Of a DNA stretch of 64,000 nucleotides, positions 1 to 8,267 are shown piece by piece; positions within the stretch are counted from its first letter, which is position 1; every line of letters begins with the position of its first letter. The position numbers and the translations under genes are program-made. Source of the DNA: Butyrivibrio sp. YAB3001 (lineage in GTDB: Bacteria; Bacillota; Clostridia; Lachnospirales; Lachnospiraceae); the NCBI RefSeq assembly GCF_900112195.1, contig NZ_FOKR01000006.1, forward strand, positions 62,001 to 126,000. Reading direction: 5' to 3'. Below the pieces are notes generated by a model. It made no database searches. It saw nothing but the letters and a program-made list of their open reading frames with translations, and was not told the DNA's origin.

Positions 1-1745
1 ATGCCATGTTCCTCATTATACTTCTGCTGAATTGCACGTCTTCTCTTAGTCTCCTCAATAGCCTTATTCATTGAATCAGTCATATTGTCAGCATACATTA
101 TGACTCTTCCCTCAGCATTTCTCGCAGCTCGCCCGATTGTCTGGATCAAGGAAGTTTCCGACCTCAAAAAGCCCTCTTTATCAGCATCAATTATCGCCAC
201 AAGAGAGATTTCCGGAATATCAAGCCCTTCCCTTAAAAGATTGATTCCCACAAGAACATCGAACACATCCAGTCTCATATCTCTTATTATCTCAGCGCGC
301 TCTAAAGTATCTATATCCGAATGCAGATACTTAACTCTTATTCCGGATTCAGCAAGATATTCTGTCAGATCTTCCGCCATACGTTTGGTAAGTGTTGTTA
401 CCAGAACTTTATTCTTTTTATCAATTTCTTTGCGAATCTCACTGATGAGATCATCAATCTGCCCATCTACAGGTTTCACAGTTACTTCCGGATCCAAAAG
501 GCCTGTTGGACGAATCACTTGTTCAGTTCTTAAAAGTTCGTGTTCCTCCTCATATTTCCCCGGTGTTGCAGAGCAAAAAAGCATCTGGTCAATATGGGAC
601 TCAAACTCTTCAAAATTGAGCGGTCTGTTATCAAGAGCTGACGGAAGTCTGAAACCATAGTCAACCAGTGTAAGTTTCCTGCTCCTGTCGCCATGGTACA
701 TAGCTCCTACCTGAGGAATAGTCATATGTGATTCGTCTACTATAATCAAGAAATCATTTTCAAAGAAATCAAGGAGTGTGAGCGGTGGCTCTCCCGGCTT
801 CATAAAATTAAGATGTCTCGAATAATTCTCAATACCTGAGCAAAAGCCTGTCTCTCTCATCATTTCAAGATCAAAATTTGTTCTTTCAGATATTCTCTGT
901 GCCTCGATCAGTCTGTCTTCACCCTTGAAGAATTTAATCTGTTCCTCAAGTTCTTTTTCAATGTTATCGCAAGCCTTATTTATTTTTTCCTGCGGAACGA
1001 CATAATGGGAAGCAGGGTATATCATGACATGGGAGAGCTCATTTTTAACCTTTGCTGTGACAGGTTCTATTTCGCATATTCTGTCAATCTCATCTCCAAA
1101 AAACTCTACTCTTATCAGATAATCATCTGCATTTGCAGGAAAAATCTCTATTGTGTCACCGCGAACTCTGAAATTACACCTGTTAAGCTCCATATCATTT
1201 CTTGAATACTGTATTGCAACCAGCTCTTTTATAGTCTCATCCCTGTCTTTCTGCATTCCGGGACGCAATGAAATAGACATCCCCTTAAATTCCTCAGGGC
1301 TTCCCAGACCATAAATACATGACACACTCGCAACAACAATGACATCTTTTCTCTCAGCAAGCGAAGCCGTAGCTGATAGTCTAAGCTTATCAATCTCATC
1401 ATTGATGGCTGAATCCTTGGCTATATATGTATCCGTCTGCGGTACATACGCCTCCGGCTGGTAATAGTCATAGTAGGATACAAAGTATTCAACCGCATTT
1501 TCCGGGAAAAATTCCTTCATTTCTCCATATAACTGCCCTGCCAGCGTCTTATTGTGGGAAATTATCAGTGTAGGTTTATTCAAAGCCGCAATTACATTAG
1601 CCATGGTAAAAGTCTTACCAGAGCCGGTAACACCAAGAAGTGTCTCGAACTGATTTCCTGCTTTAAATCCGTCAACCAATTCTTTTATTGCCTGTGGCTG
1701 GTCACCTGTAGGTTTAAATTCCGAATGCAAAACAAATTTATCCAT
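1..1745 (-). CDS. uvrB: UvrABC excinuclease subunit B (3' end cut by window edge)
   Basis: UvrB is the damage-verifying helicase-like subunit of nucleotide excision repair; it is loaded by UvrA and recruits UvrC. Translating the minus strand from the ATG at 1745 gives about 581 residues of a protein normally near 660, so the C-terminal UvrC-binding end lies outside the window. Seen: N-terminal [11 protein letters not shown], Walker A GVTGSGKT, the [12 protein letters not shown] beta-hairpin region, VDESH (Walker B), and helicase motifs FCSATPG and QTIGRAARN. The start is supported by a GAGAGG site about 12 bases upstream. It is preceded by a perfect CGAAC-N4-GTTCG LexA box and a TATAAT -10, so SOS control is expected. 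No damage to the frame was seen. Confidence 0.97.
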   Translation of the reverse strand, partial: MDKFVLHSEFKPTGDQPQAIKELVDGFKAGNQFETLLGVTGSGKTFTMANVIAALNKPTLIISHNKTLAGQLYGEMKEFFPENAVEYFVSYYDYYQPEAYVPQTDTYIAKDSAINDEIDKLRLSATASLAERKDVIVVASVSCIYGLGSPEEFKGMSISLRPGMQKDRDETIKELVAIQYSRNDMELNRCNFRVRGDTIEIFPANADDYLIRVEFFGDEIDRICEIEPVTAKVKNELSHVMIYPASHYVVPQEKINKACDNIEKELEEQIKFFKGEDRLIEAQRISERTNFDLEMMRETGFCSGIENYSRHLNFMKPGEPPLTLLDFFENDFLIIVDESHMTIPQVGAMYHGDRSRKLTLVDYGFRLPSALDNRPLNFEEFESHIDQMLFCSATPGKYEEEHELLRTEQVIRPTGLLDPEVTVKPVDGQIDDLISEIRKEIDKKNKVLVTTLTKRMAEDLTEYLAESGIRVKYLHSDIDTLERAEIIRDMRLDVFDVLVGINLLREGLDIPEISLVAIIDADKEGFLRSETSLIQTIGRAARNAEGRVIMYADNMTDSMNKAIEETKRRRAIQQKYNEEHG

Positions 1746-1799
1746 AAAAAATGCTATGCCTCTCATCAAATCTTTTTTCTGATTTATTTAGCATAGCAG

Positions 1800-1826
1800 A
1801 TTATATTTTAATTGTATAGATGTAAA
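1800..1826 (-). promoter_or_regulatory. Probable uvrB promoter
   Basis: On the minus strand a TATAAT -10 (1800-1805) follows a TTTACA -35 (1821-1826) with a 15-base spacer, which is short. The -10 is perfect and lies about 55 bases upstream of the uvrB ATG. The adjacent SOS box supports a regulated promoter here. Confidence 0.5.
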
Positions 1827-1827
1827 G

Positions 1828-1841
1828 CGAACTTTTGTTCG
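1828..1841 (-). promoter_or_regulatory. LexA (SOS/DinR) box upstream of uvrB
   Basis: The sequence CGAACTTTTGTTCG has perfect half-sites of the Gram-positive LexA/DinR operator, consensus CGAAC-RNRY-GTTYG. It sits directly upstream of the putative uvrB -35, about 85-95 bases from the start codon. uvrB is a standard LexA-regulon gene in Firmicutes. The same 5-bp stem could be read as a small hairpin, but it has no useful T-run, so the operator reading is preferred. Confidence 0.85.
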
Positions 1842-1851
1842 TCAGTTATAC

Positions 1852-2094
1852 TCACTCCACATTTATTGAGTCATAGGTATAAACAAGATCCTGTTCAATC
1901 ACGAATTCGCCCTCAAAGAACTCTTCTTTATACTCGGTGGTCTCAAGAAGTCTTGTGGTACACATAGCAGCAGTTGCCCTGCCTTCGCTTGTTTTTACAG
2001 GCTCTTCACCATGATCAGTAAGAATGCTGACCATTCCCAGAATAGCTGACAGTGCTATCAGTATTATCGTAAATGTATAAAGAAACGACGCCAT
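1852..2094 (-). CDS. Small single-pass membrane protein overlapping the kinase gene
   Basis: An 80-residue protein of unknown family. The start ATG at 2094 is chosen because a strong AAAAAAGGAG site lies about 6 bases upstream; a longer TTG start at 2115 is less likely. Residues about 5-27 form one hydrophobic helix; the rest is acidic and soluble with a single Cys. Its first 80 bases lie inside the 3' end of the upstream Ser/Thr kinase gene in the +1 frame, so translation is probably coupled to the kinase. It could instead be the displaced C-terminus of a longer kinase if a frameshift is present. It is the last gene of the PP2C-kinase unit. Confidence 0.7.
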   Translation of the reverse strand: MASFLYTFTIILIALSAILGMVSILTDHGEEPVKTSEGRATAAMCTTRLLETTEYKEEFFEGEFVIEQDLVYTYDSINVE

Positions 2095-3064
2095 CTTTTT
2101 CTCCTTTTTTATCAATCATCTCTTCAATTCTCGTTTTTGCATTTGCAATCCTCCCAAGTACAGCCGGGATACGCAGATTCATATCATTCTCTGCCATTTT
2201 AAATAACAAAGGCACTTTCGGCGTACCAAAAGAGATCATCAATGATGCAACAGCTGAAATGCTTGCAAGCTTTACCCACATTGCAGCTTTTCTCTTAATC
2301 TGTCTCTTAGGAAAGTCATTTAAGGCATCCTCAATTTCTCTCGCAGACTTAAACCTGTCATCTCTGTCAGGTCGTGTGCATTTATCTATGATGTGCATAA
2401 ATTCGGAAGATATGCCCTTTACACCATTTTGCTTATAATTCGCAACTGCTTCAGTATCTTTTGTATCAACTCCCGATACAAGCTGTAAAAGCATCATCCC
2501 AAAACAGTAAATATCTGTCCTTGGATCAGTCTGCCCTAGATTCCCGAATTGCTCCGGCGCTGCAAAGCCAAGAGTTCCAAGATTAACCGTATCAGAACAA
2601 TCCGAATATCTATATATTCGAGCCGCGCCAAAATCAATCAGCGACACGTGACCGTTTGGCTTCAAAACAACATTTGCCGGTTTCAGATCTCTATAAATCA
2701 CAGGCTCTCTAAGTCCATGAAGATACCTTAAAATTGCAATTACTTCCTTCGCAATTACAAGTGCTTCTTTTTCTTTAAAAACACCTTCTGCAAGCATTAC
2801 CTTCTCAAGACTCTTGCCGGGGACATATTCAAGAACAATCTCATCATCCCTGCTCTCGATAAGTTTTGGAATTGCAGGATGTTTTAGTTTTCCAAGAATT
2901 CGCGCTTCGTTTTCAAGACTTTTTTTCACATGGATATCGTATCCCATCTCGCCGGCTCTGCACTTTTTTACGGTAACTTTTTGTCCGGTTTCCAGGTCTT
3001 TTCCCATAAAAACAGTACTGTTGCCTCCCTGCCCCAGCTGCTTTATTATTCTATATCTGCTCAT
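2015..3064 (-). CDS. Membrane-anchored Ser/Thr protein kinase (PrkC/Hanks type, no PASTA)
   Basis: A 349-residue eukaryotic-type kinase. Seen: glycine loop GQGGNSTVF (residues 11-19), VTVK lysine K33, catalytic loop YRDLKPAN (124-131, D126), DFG (144-146), an APEQF motif near 169-173, and one transmembrane helix at about 261-280 followed by a 69-residue outer tail. PrkC/IreK kinases normally carry extracellular PASTA repeats; none are present, so the sensed signal is probably different. The start has a GAGAGG site. The PP2C phosphatase gene ends 28 bases upstream, giving an antagonistic kinase/phosphatase pair. The 3' end overlaps the small membrane-protein gene by 80 bases. Confidence 0.93.
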   Translation of the reverse strand: MSRYRIIKQLGQGGNSTVFMGKDLETGQKVTVKKCRAGEMGYDIHVKKSLENEARILGKLKHPAIPKLIESRDDEIVLEYVPGKSLEKVMLAEGVFKEKEALVIAKEVIAILRYLHGLREPVIYRDLKPANVVLKPNGHVSLIDFGAARIYRYSDCSDTVNLGTLGFAAPEQFGNLGQTDPRTDIYCFGMMLLQLVSGVDTKDTEAVANYKQNGVKGISSEFMHIIDKCTRPDRDDRFKSAREIEDALNDFPKRQIKRKAAMWVKLASISAVASLMISFGTPKVPLLFKMAENDMNLRIPAVLGRIANAKTRIEEMIDKKGEKDGVVSLYIYDNTDSTVSYSGNGQHSY

Positions 3065-3092
3065 ACATACCTCTCATTTACATAAATTACGA

Positions 3093-3875
3093 TCAGTACG
3101 CCAAACTTATTGCCGCAACCGAAATATTATCTTCCTCATTTCTCTCTATTGCCAAATCTGCAAGTTTTCTGCATTGATTAAGCATTTCTTCATCAGTGAC
3201 GCACATCTGAGGGCAGAGTTTTTTTCTCATATCTTCTGTGCCAAGTTTTCTCCAAAAGCCATCACTGCACGCAATTATTGTAGTGTTCCCCTCTAATCTT
3301 CCACGCCTTATTTCAGGTATCGGTGCTCTGGAAGTTCCTATACACTGCAAAAGAACGCTTTTTTCCTCATCACTTGCAGCCTCATTTTCTGTTATCATTC
3401 CTTTGTCCAGTTTATCCTGTACCACACTCTGATCCTTGGTCAAAAGAGTTACACCATTTCCTTTTATCTCGTAGATTCTCGAATCACCAATATTCATCAA
3501 AATGTACTCAGCTCCCATCTGCAAAAAAGCTGTCAAAGTTGTCCCAAGCTGAATATTTCTGTGTTTACCATATTTTCTAAGATCACTGTTAATACGCAGC
3601 ACAATTCTCCTGAGGGAATTCTCATAAGCTTCCCACAATTCTTTTTCCGGAAGGCTCTGCAGAAGGCATAATTCCTCATGAAACCATGATTCTAATGTTC
3701 TTATAGCCTTGCAGCTTGCAACTTCACCCTTGGAGAGTCCCCCCATCCCATCACATACCGCAACCAGTGAAATCCTCCCATGTCTTTTGGTATTTGCAAC
3801 TTTTATCAGCGCCGCGTCCTGATTTATCTTTCTGGTCTGACCAATATCAGACAAAATACATGCTTTAACTTTCAT
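3093..3875 (-). CDS. PP2C-family Ser/Thr protein phosphatase (PrpC-like)
   Basis: A 260-residue metal-dependent phosphatase expected to reverse phosphorylation by the adjacent kinase. Seen: N-terminal R-x-INQD (residues 15-20), CDGMGG (41-46), NIGDSRIYE, and ACSDGFW, which together carry the Asp residues of the Mn/Mg binuclear site. No signal peptide or membrane segment. The start at 3875 is preferred over an in-frame upstream one because AAAGGAAG lies just before it. It is first in the phosphatase-kinase-small membrane protein unit, all on the minus strand. Function is confident from motifs; the substrates are unknown. Confidence 0.93.
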   Translation of the reverse strand: MKVKACILSDIGQTRKINQDAALIKVANTKRHGRISLVAVCDGMGGLSKGEVASCKAIRTLESWFHEELCLLQSLPEKELWEAYENSLRRIVLRINSDLRKYGKHRNIQLGTTLTAFLQMGAEYILMNIGDSRIYEIKGNGVTLLTKDQSVVQDKLDKGMITENEAASDEEKSVLLQCIGTSRAPIPEIRRGRLEGNTTIIACSDGFWRKLGTEDMRKKLCPQMCVTDEEMLNQCRKLADLAIERNEEDNISVAAISLAY

Positions 3876-3897
3876 AACTTCCTTTCTTTCGCCAAAC

Positions 3898-3927
3898 ATA
3901 AAACCAAATTTCTAAAAATGGAATCAA
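3898..3927 (-). promoter_or_regulatory. Possible promoter of the PP2C-kinase operon
   Basis: Minus-strand TTGATT (3922-3927), an 18-base spacer and TTTTAT (3898-3903), lying between the upstream terminator and the phosphatase start. The -10 is poor, so this is only a candidate. Confidence 0.3.
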
Positions 3928-3953
3928 TGCTCGAACTGAGCAATAAAAAATTT

Positions 3954-3986
3954 GAAAAAAAAGACTGTGCCAAAACTGACACAGTC
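3954..3986 (-). terminator. Rho-independent terminator after the ctp gene
   Basis: Stem GACTGTG/CACAGTC (3963-3969 with 3980-3986), followed on the minus strand by a long T-run (complement of the A-run 3954-3962). It lies 22 bases past the S41 protease stop and closes the ftsEX-hydrolase-protease operon. Confidence 0.9.
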
Positions 3987-4008
3987 ATGTATGTTACTAT
4001 TTATGTTT

Positions 4009-5304
4009 TTATTTGTCAAGCAAATCTTTCATTACTTCGATTCCCTTATCAAGCTGGGTATCGGTCTTATCTTCTGCATAAGCTTCGGAATCAAAATCAA
4101 CCTCCACATCAGGTTCTATTCCCACTCCGTGAATATTTATTCCGTTTGGTGTAAAGTAACTGCTTACCGTTATCTTCACAGCCGTACCATCTCTCAGGTC
4201 AAAGATTCTTTGCACAATTCCCTTACCATAAGTCGTCTTTCCGACAAGTTTGCCAAGCTTATAATCCTTGATAGCTCCGGAAAGAATCTCAGATGCGCTG
4301 GCAGAATACTGATTAACAAGAACTACCACCGGAATATCTATCTGTTTTGTTCCATCGCAGGTATAGTTCTCTCTTTTCCCGTCTCTGTCCTCAGTATAAA
4401 CAATAAGTCCCTCCGGCAATAATTCTCTTGCTATATCGCAAACAGTAGATAGATTTCCTCCCGGATTAGACCTAAGGTCAATTATAAGCCCTTTGATATC
4501 TTTAGATCTTAATTCAGTCATCCCCTCTACAAACTGATTGTAGGTAACATCATCAAACTCACTAATCTTAATATAGCCTATATTATCATCATAAACTTCA
4601 GTACTTACAGTAGGCACTTCAATCTGTGCTCTGATAACATCAACTTCGATATTATCAGCTTCTCCCGTCCTTACCAGAGTTAAATGCACCTTTGTTCCGG
4701 CTTCACCCTTTATGCGGCTTACTACTTCATCCAAAGATAAGCCCTGTGTGGACTCATTATCCACTTCATAAATAATATCATCAATGCACAACTTGGCCTG
4801 TTCTGCAGGGCTTCCAGGCATAACGCCTGATATTCTTGCCATCTTTAATGTGGAATCATAGCTGACATATGCACCAATTCCAAAATAAATACCCTTGGTG
4901 TCATTCATCATTTCTTCAAGCTCCGATTCAGTGTAATACACTGTGTAAGGATCGCCCAAAGAATCCATAAGCCCTTTATAAATACCATCGGCTTCTGCCT
5001 GCTTATCAACCTCAGTTTTGTAATAGTAATTATCAATCACACTTTCCAGTGATTGAATCTTTAGCATTAATTCATCAGTTATCAGGTCACTGCTTCCAGC
5101 AGTCAACGCAGGACTGTCCTTCCTGCCGGAATAAACCAAAAACAAAGCAACTCCACTGATAACCAACGAAGAAACTAAAACCCCGATAAGAATTCCTGAA
5201 ATAAATCGTCTTGTTAATCTGGAATTATTTTCTTTTTCAGCCTGCTTGAGCTGTTCAACATTAATTACCTGATTCTGATCCTGATCATTATAGTTAAAAT
5301 CCAC
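4009..5304 (-). CDS. S41 family C-terminal processing peptidase (CtpA/CtpB type)
   Basis: A 431-residue membrane-anchored serine protease. Seen: a short cytoplasmic N-terminus, a transmembrane helix at about 36-59, a PDZ domain about 135-215, and the S41 domain with RSNPGG (278-283), the SASASE segment (334-339) holding the catalytic serine, and GKTTYGKG (355-362) with the catalytic lysine. These proteases cut C-termini of exported proteins; some control cell-wall hydrolases. It lies 21 bases after an M23 hydrolase that follows ftsX, so a role in turnover or control of division hydrolases is a reasonable inference. A clear terminator follows. Confidence 0.93.
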   Translation of the reverse strand: MDFNYNDQDQNQVINVEQLKQAEKENNSRLTRRFISGILIGVLVSSLVISGVALFLVYSGRKDSPALTAGSSDLITDELMLKIQSLESVIDNYYYKTEVDKQAEADGIYKGLMDSLGDPYTVYYTESELEEMMNDTKGIYFGIGAYVSYDSTLKMARISGVMPGSPAEQAKLCIDDIIYEVDNESTQGLSLDEVVSRIKGEAGTKVHLTLVRTGEADNIEVDVIRAQIEVPTVSTEVYDDNIGYIKISEFDDVTYNQFVEGMTELRSKDIKGLIIDLRSNPGGNLSTVCDIARELLPEGLIVYTEDRDGKRENYTCDGTKQIDIPVVVLVNQYSASASEILSGAIKDYKLGKLVGKTTYGKGIVQRIFDLRDGTAVKITVSSYFTPNGINIHGVGIEPDVEVDFDSEAYAEDKTDTQLDKGIEVMKDLLDK

Positions 5305-5325
5305 TTTTTTAACCTCTGTTTTCTT

Positions 5326-6546
5326 TTACTTAAGATAATTCCAAGGGCTGACATATGCTCCATTTAAGCGTACTCCAAAATGGAGATGATTACCAGTAGA
5401 CCTTCCGGTGGAACCTACAGCTGCAATCTTGGTTCCCGCGGTCACGTCCTGTCCCTTCTTTACGTAAAGAGCTGAGCAGTGCATATATACTGTATAGAGG
5501 CCATTACCATGATTTATCATAATATAATTACCCATGGTTCCATTATAATCCGCTGCAACGACAGCCCCGTCATATGCTGCAAGAATAGCGGATCCCGCAG
5601 GTGCTGCAAGGTCAATACCATTATGCATCTTCTCAACTTTCAGAGTCGGATGCATTCTCATTCCATAATTATCAGAAATTCTGGTATACTTCGGGCATGG
5701 CCAGGTGAACATACCGCCATCATACTTGTATTTGCTGTAAAGTGATGCCTTATCTGCTTCAACTTCCTTTTCAAGAGCGGCAATAGCTGCATTTTCAGCC
5801 TTGATCTCATCTTCGTATTCTTTGATCGCTGCTTCCTTATCTTTTATATCGGCTTTTACAGAAGATAATTCATCACTTTTTTGTTTAAGTAGCGCCTCAA
5901 GATTTGCCTGTTCAGATTCTCTTTGATTTTTTGCCTCATCAAGAGTTGCTTTTTCCTCAATAAGAGCTTCTTTTGTAAGTGTAATAAGTCTTGTTGTTTC
6001 TATGTATTCATTAAGCTTTTGTCTGTCATAAGAAGAAAGCATTTCAATATAATCCGCTTTGTTCAGCATATCAGCAAAACTTCCGGATTGTATCAAAAGT
6101 TCAAAATAAATAGTATTGCCACGTTCATACATGAACTTGATTCTCTTCTTCATCGACTCATACTGATTAAGCTGAATAAACTCAGCTTCCTCAAGTTCTC
6201 TCGTTGTGGTATCGATCTGCTGCTCTTTTTCAGAAATCTGATTGGTAAGATTATCAATCTTTTCCTGTACATCAGTCAGCGATGCGTCAATCTTACTGAT
6301 ATAATTGTTAAGATCAGACTTGCTGCTTTCAAGCTGTTTTTTTACTTTTTCCAGATCCGTCTTCGCACTTTTCAAAGAATCTCTTTCTTTTTTGGCATTA
6401 GAAATCTGATTTTCCTTAGCTTTGATACTCTCCTCAGTAACATCAGCCTTAGATACGATCACAGTCCTGTCGTTCAAAAAAGTAAGCAAAATCACAAAAA
6501 GAATTCCATATACTATTATTTTTTTCCACTTAAATAATCTATTCAA
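5326..6546 (-). CDS. FtsEX-associated murein hydrolase activator / M23 peptidase (PcsB/EnvC-like)
   Basis: A 406-residue exported protein: N-terminal hydrophobic signal or anchor (about 9-28), a long coiled coil (about 38-270, rich in Lys/Glu/Gln), and a C-terminal LytM/M23 domain. The zinc motifs look complete: HNGID (H308, D312) and HLHFG (387-391), so the domain may be catalytic, unlike E. coli EnvC. It follows ftsX by 57 bases in the same operon. FtsEX is known to drive coiled-coil hydrolases (EnvC in E. coli, PcsB in streptococci, CwlO in Bacillus) to split septal peptidoglycan, and this is the evident partner here. Confidence 0.92.
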   Translation of the reverse strand: MNRLFKWKKIIVYGILFVILLTFLNDRTVIVSKADVTEESIKAKENQISNAKKERDSLKSAKTDLEKVKKQLESSKSDLNNYISKIDASLTDVQEKIDNLTNQISEKEQQIDTTTRELEEAEFIQLNQYESMKKRIKFMYERGNTIYFELLIQSGSFADMLNKADYIEMLSSYDRQKLNEYIETTRLITLTKEALIEEKATLDEAKNQRESEQANLEALLKQKSDELSSVKADIKDKEAAIKEYEDEIKAENAAIAALEKEVEADKASLYSKYKYDGGMFTWPCPKYTRISDNYGMRMHPTLKVEKMHNGIDLAAPAGSAILAAYDGAVVAADYNGTMGNYIMINHGNGLYTVYMHCSALYVKKGQDVTAGTKIAAVGSTGRSTGNHLHFGVRLNGAYVSPWNYLK

Positions 6547-6603
6547 ATCAGCTCAACTTCCTGTCAATATTTATAGTTACTGTTCAGTCACTCCAATAAC
6601 TAA

Positions 6604-7500
6604 TCAAACATGTAAGTGTTTTCTTACAGTTGTGAAACTACCAAAGAAACCAATTCCAATTCCGATAATAAACGAGATTGGAACAAGCTTATTGTAAATT
6701 ACATCGACAGGCAGAAAATTCAATAATGAACTAAGCATCGAAAATTTGGATGCTACATAACCGATTGCCTTTGTATAAACAAAATAAACAATAACAAGCG
6801 GAATAACAGAACCGATAACTCCAATAAGAATACCCTCGACAACGAACGGCGCTCTTACAAAGAAGTCCGTCGCACCAATGTATTTCATAATGTTGATCTC
6901 ATCCTTACGGACTGAAATACCCATTGTGACTGTATTGCTTATAAGGAATATAGAAACCAGTAAAAGTATCACAATAATACCAACTGAAACATACGCAATA
7001 AGCTTGTTGATGCCGCTAAGTGTATTGGCCGTTACTTCCGAACGGTTAACAGACCTTACTACGCTTATGGATTCCGCATAGGTTACCAGTGCTCCCTGCA
7101 TGGAAACATCATTCAAATAAATCTGAAGATTGGCTGAATCTGCAAGAGGGTTCTCAGTAAAGCCATCAGCATACTCTCCAAGATATTCGTCCTTAAAGCT
7201 CTGCCATGCAGCCTCCGCTGAGATATACTCAATAGTTCTTACCTCAGAACGCCTTTCCAGATCACTCTTCACCGCCAGAATCTGGTCCTCAGTAGTCCCT
7301 TCATTAAAAAACACAGTTACTGAAACCCCTTCTTCTGCCGTTTTTACCACATGCTGGAAATTGGTAATTATCGAATAAAAAATACCAAACAAAAAAAGGC
7401 AAGCGCTTATAGTGGCCACTGATGCAAGTGTGTACCACTTATTTCTGCCGAGATTTTTAAAACCTTGTCCAATAGTGTAAAAGAAACTACTAATCCTCAT
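6604..7500 (-). CDS. ftsX: Cell division ABC transporter permease FtsX
   Basis: A 298-residue protein with the FtsX layout: a cytoplasmic N-terminus with LGRNKW near residue 18, TM1 at about 22-45, a long extracellular loop (about 46-170) that in FtsX contacts the peptidoglycan hydrolase, and three further transmembrane helices at about 170-195, 215-245 and 270-290. RKDEINIMKYIGAT before TM3 is the typical coupling segment. The gene overlaps ftsE by 11 bases, which implies translational coupling, and is followed by the coiled-coil M23 protein. With FtsE it converts ATP hydrolysis into activation of septal wall cleavage. Confidence 0.96.
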   Translation of the reverse strand: MRISSFFYTIGQGFKNLGRNKWYTLASVATISACLFLFGIFYSIITNFQHVVKTAEEGVSVTVFFNEGTTEDQILAVKSDLERRSEVRTIEYISAEAAWQSFKDEYLGEYADGFTENPLADSANLQIYLNDVSMQGALVTYAESISVVRSVNRSEVTANTLSGINKLIAYVSVGIIVILLLVSIFLISNTVTMGISVRKDEINIMKYIGATDFFVRAPFVVEGILIGVIGSVIPLVIVYFVYTKAIGYVASKFSMLSSLLNFLPVDVIYNKLVPISFIIGIGIGFFGSFTTVRKHLHV

Positions 7501-8230
7501 CGATGTACATACCTTCTTCCTCGTCCTCTATAATGACGCCCTTTTTCATGGTGATAACTCTTTTCTTCATGGCATTAACAATTTCTCTGTTATGCGTTAC
7601 CACGATAACAGTTGTGCCATTTTCATTGATCTGCTCCATTAATTTCATGATTTCCCATGAATTATTAGGGTCAAGGTTTCCGGTAGGCTCATCCGCCAAA
7701 AGAATTGTAGGCTTATTGACCAAAGCCCTCGCCAGTGCAACTCTCTGTTGCTCGCCTCCTGATAACTGGTTTATTTTATTTTTATATTTGCCCGCAAGAT
7801 TGACGGTCGCCAGTATTGAAGGCACATTTCTCTTTATCTCTCTTGCAGGTGTCTGTACGATTCTCTGGGCAAAAGCCACATTCTCGTAGACATTCCTGTC
7901 CTTGAGCAGTCTGAAATCCTGGAAAACTATGCCTAGATTTCTCCTGAACTTAGGAATCTTGTGATGCTTGATACGTTTTAGATTATATCCTAAAACCGTA
8001 ATCTCTCCGTCAGTCGGAACAAGCTCTCGTAGCAATAGCTTTATAAGCGTTGATTTGCCCGAACCACTGTCACCAACTATAAAAACAAATTCACCCCTCT
8101 TAATGTGAAGGGTGATTCCATTTAATGCAGGCGCACCCGTAGAATAAGATTTGGTCACGTTTTCAAGCGTGATAACCTCATCCTCCGGTATCTGCCTGCT
8201 CATTCTTTTTCTTTTATATGCTCTTTCCAT
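7490..8230 (-). CDS. ftsE: Cell division ATP-binding protein FtsE
   Basis: A 246-residue ABC ATPase. Seen: Walker A GDSGSGKST, Q-loop VFQDFRLL, signature LSGGEQQR, Walker B ILLADEPTGNLDP and the switch histidine in VVTHN. ITLENVTKSY and GEFVFIVGDSGSGKST are typical of FtsE. The start at 8230 has a GGGGGAG site. The C-terminus has an acidic extension ending YIDED. The gene overlaps ftsX, and the pair lies upstream of the hydrolase and the S41 protease. A CdaR-type regulator gene ends 37 bases upstream and may share the transcript. Confidence 0.97.
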   Translation of the reverse strand: MERAYKRKRMSRQIPEDEVITLENVTKSYSTGAPALNGITLHIKRGEFVFIVGDSGSGKSTLIKLLLRELVPTDGEITVLGYNLKRIKHHKIPKFRRNLGIVFQDFRLLKDRNVYENVAFAQRIVQTPAREIKRNVPSILATVNLAGKYKNKINQLSGGEQQRVALARALVNKPTILLADEPTGNLDPNNSWEIMKLMEQINENGTTVIVVTHNREIVNAMKKRVITMKKGVIIEDEEEGMYIDED

Positions 8231-8267
8231 AATACTCCCCCGAAAATGGTCATTAGTATAAAACTAA

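Noticed and set aside
85..660. Long open frame on the plus strand opposite uvrB
   Set aside because: It is the mirror of uvrB codons, has no ribosome site and no family character.
2094..2110. A AAA AAG heptamer in the kinase gene as a -1 frameshift site
   Set aside because: The heptamer is not in the phase needed for -1 slippage from the kinase frame, and the overlapping gene is in the +1 frame.
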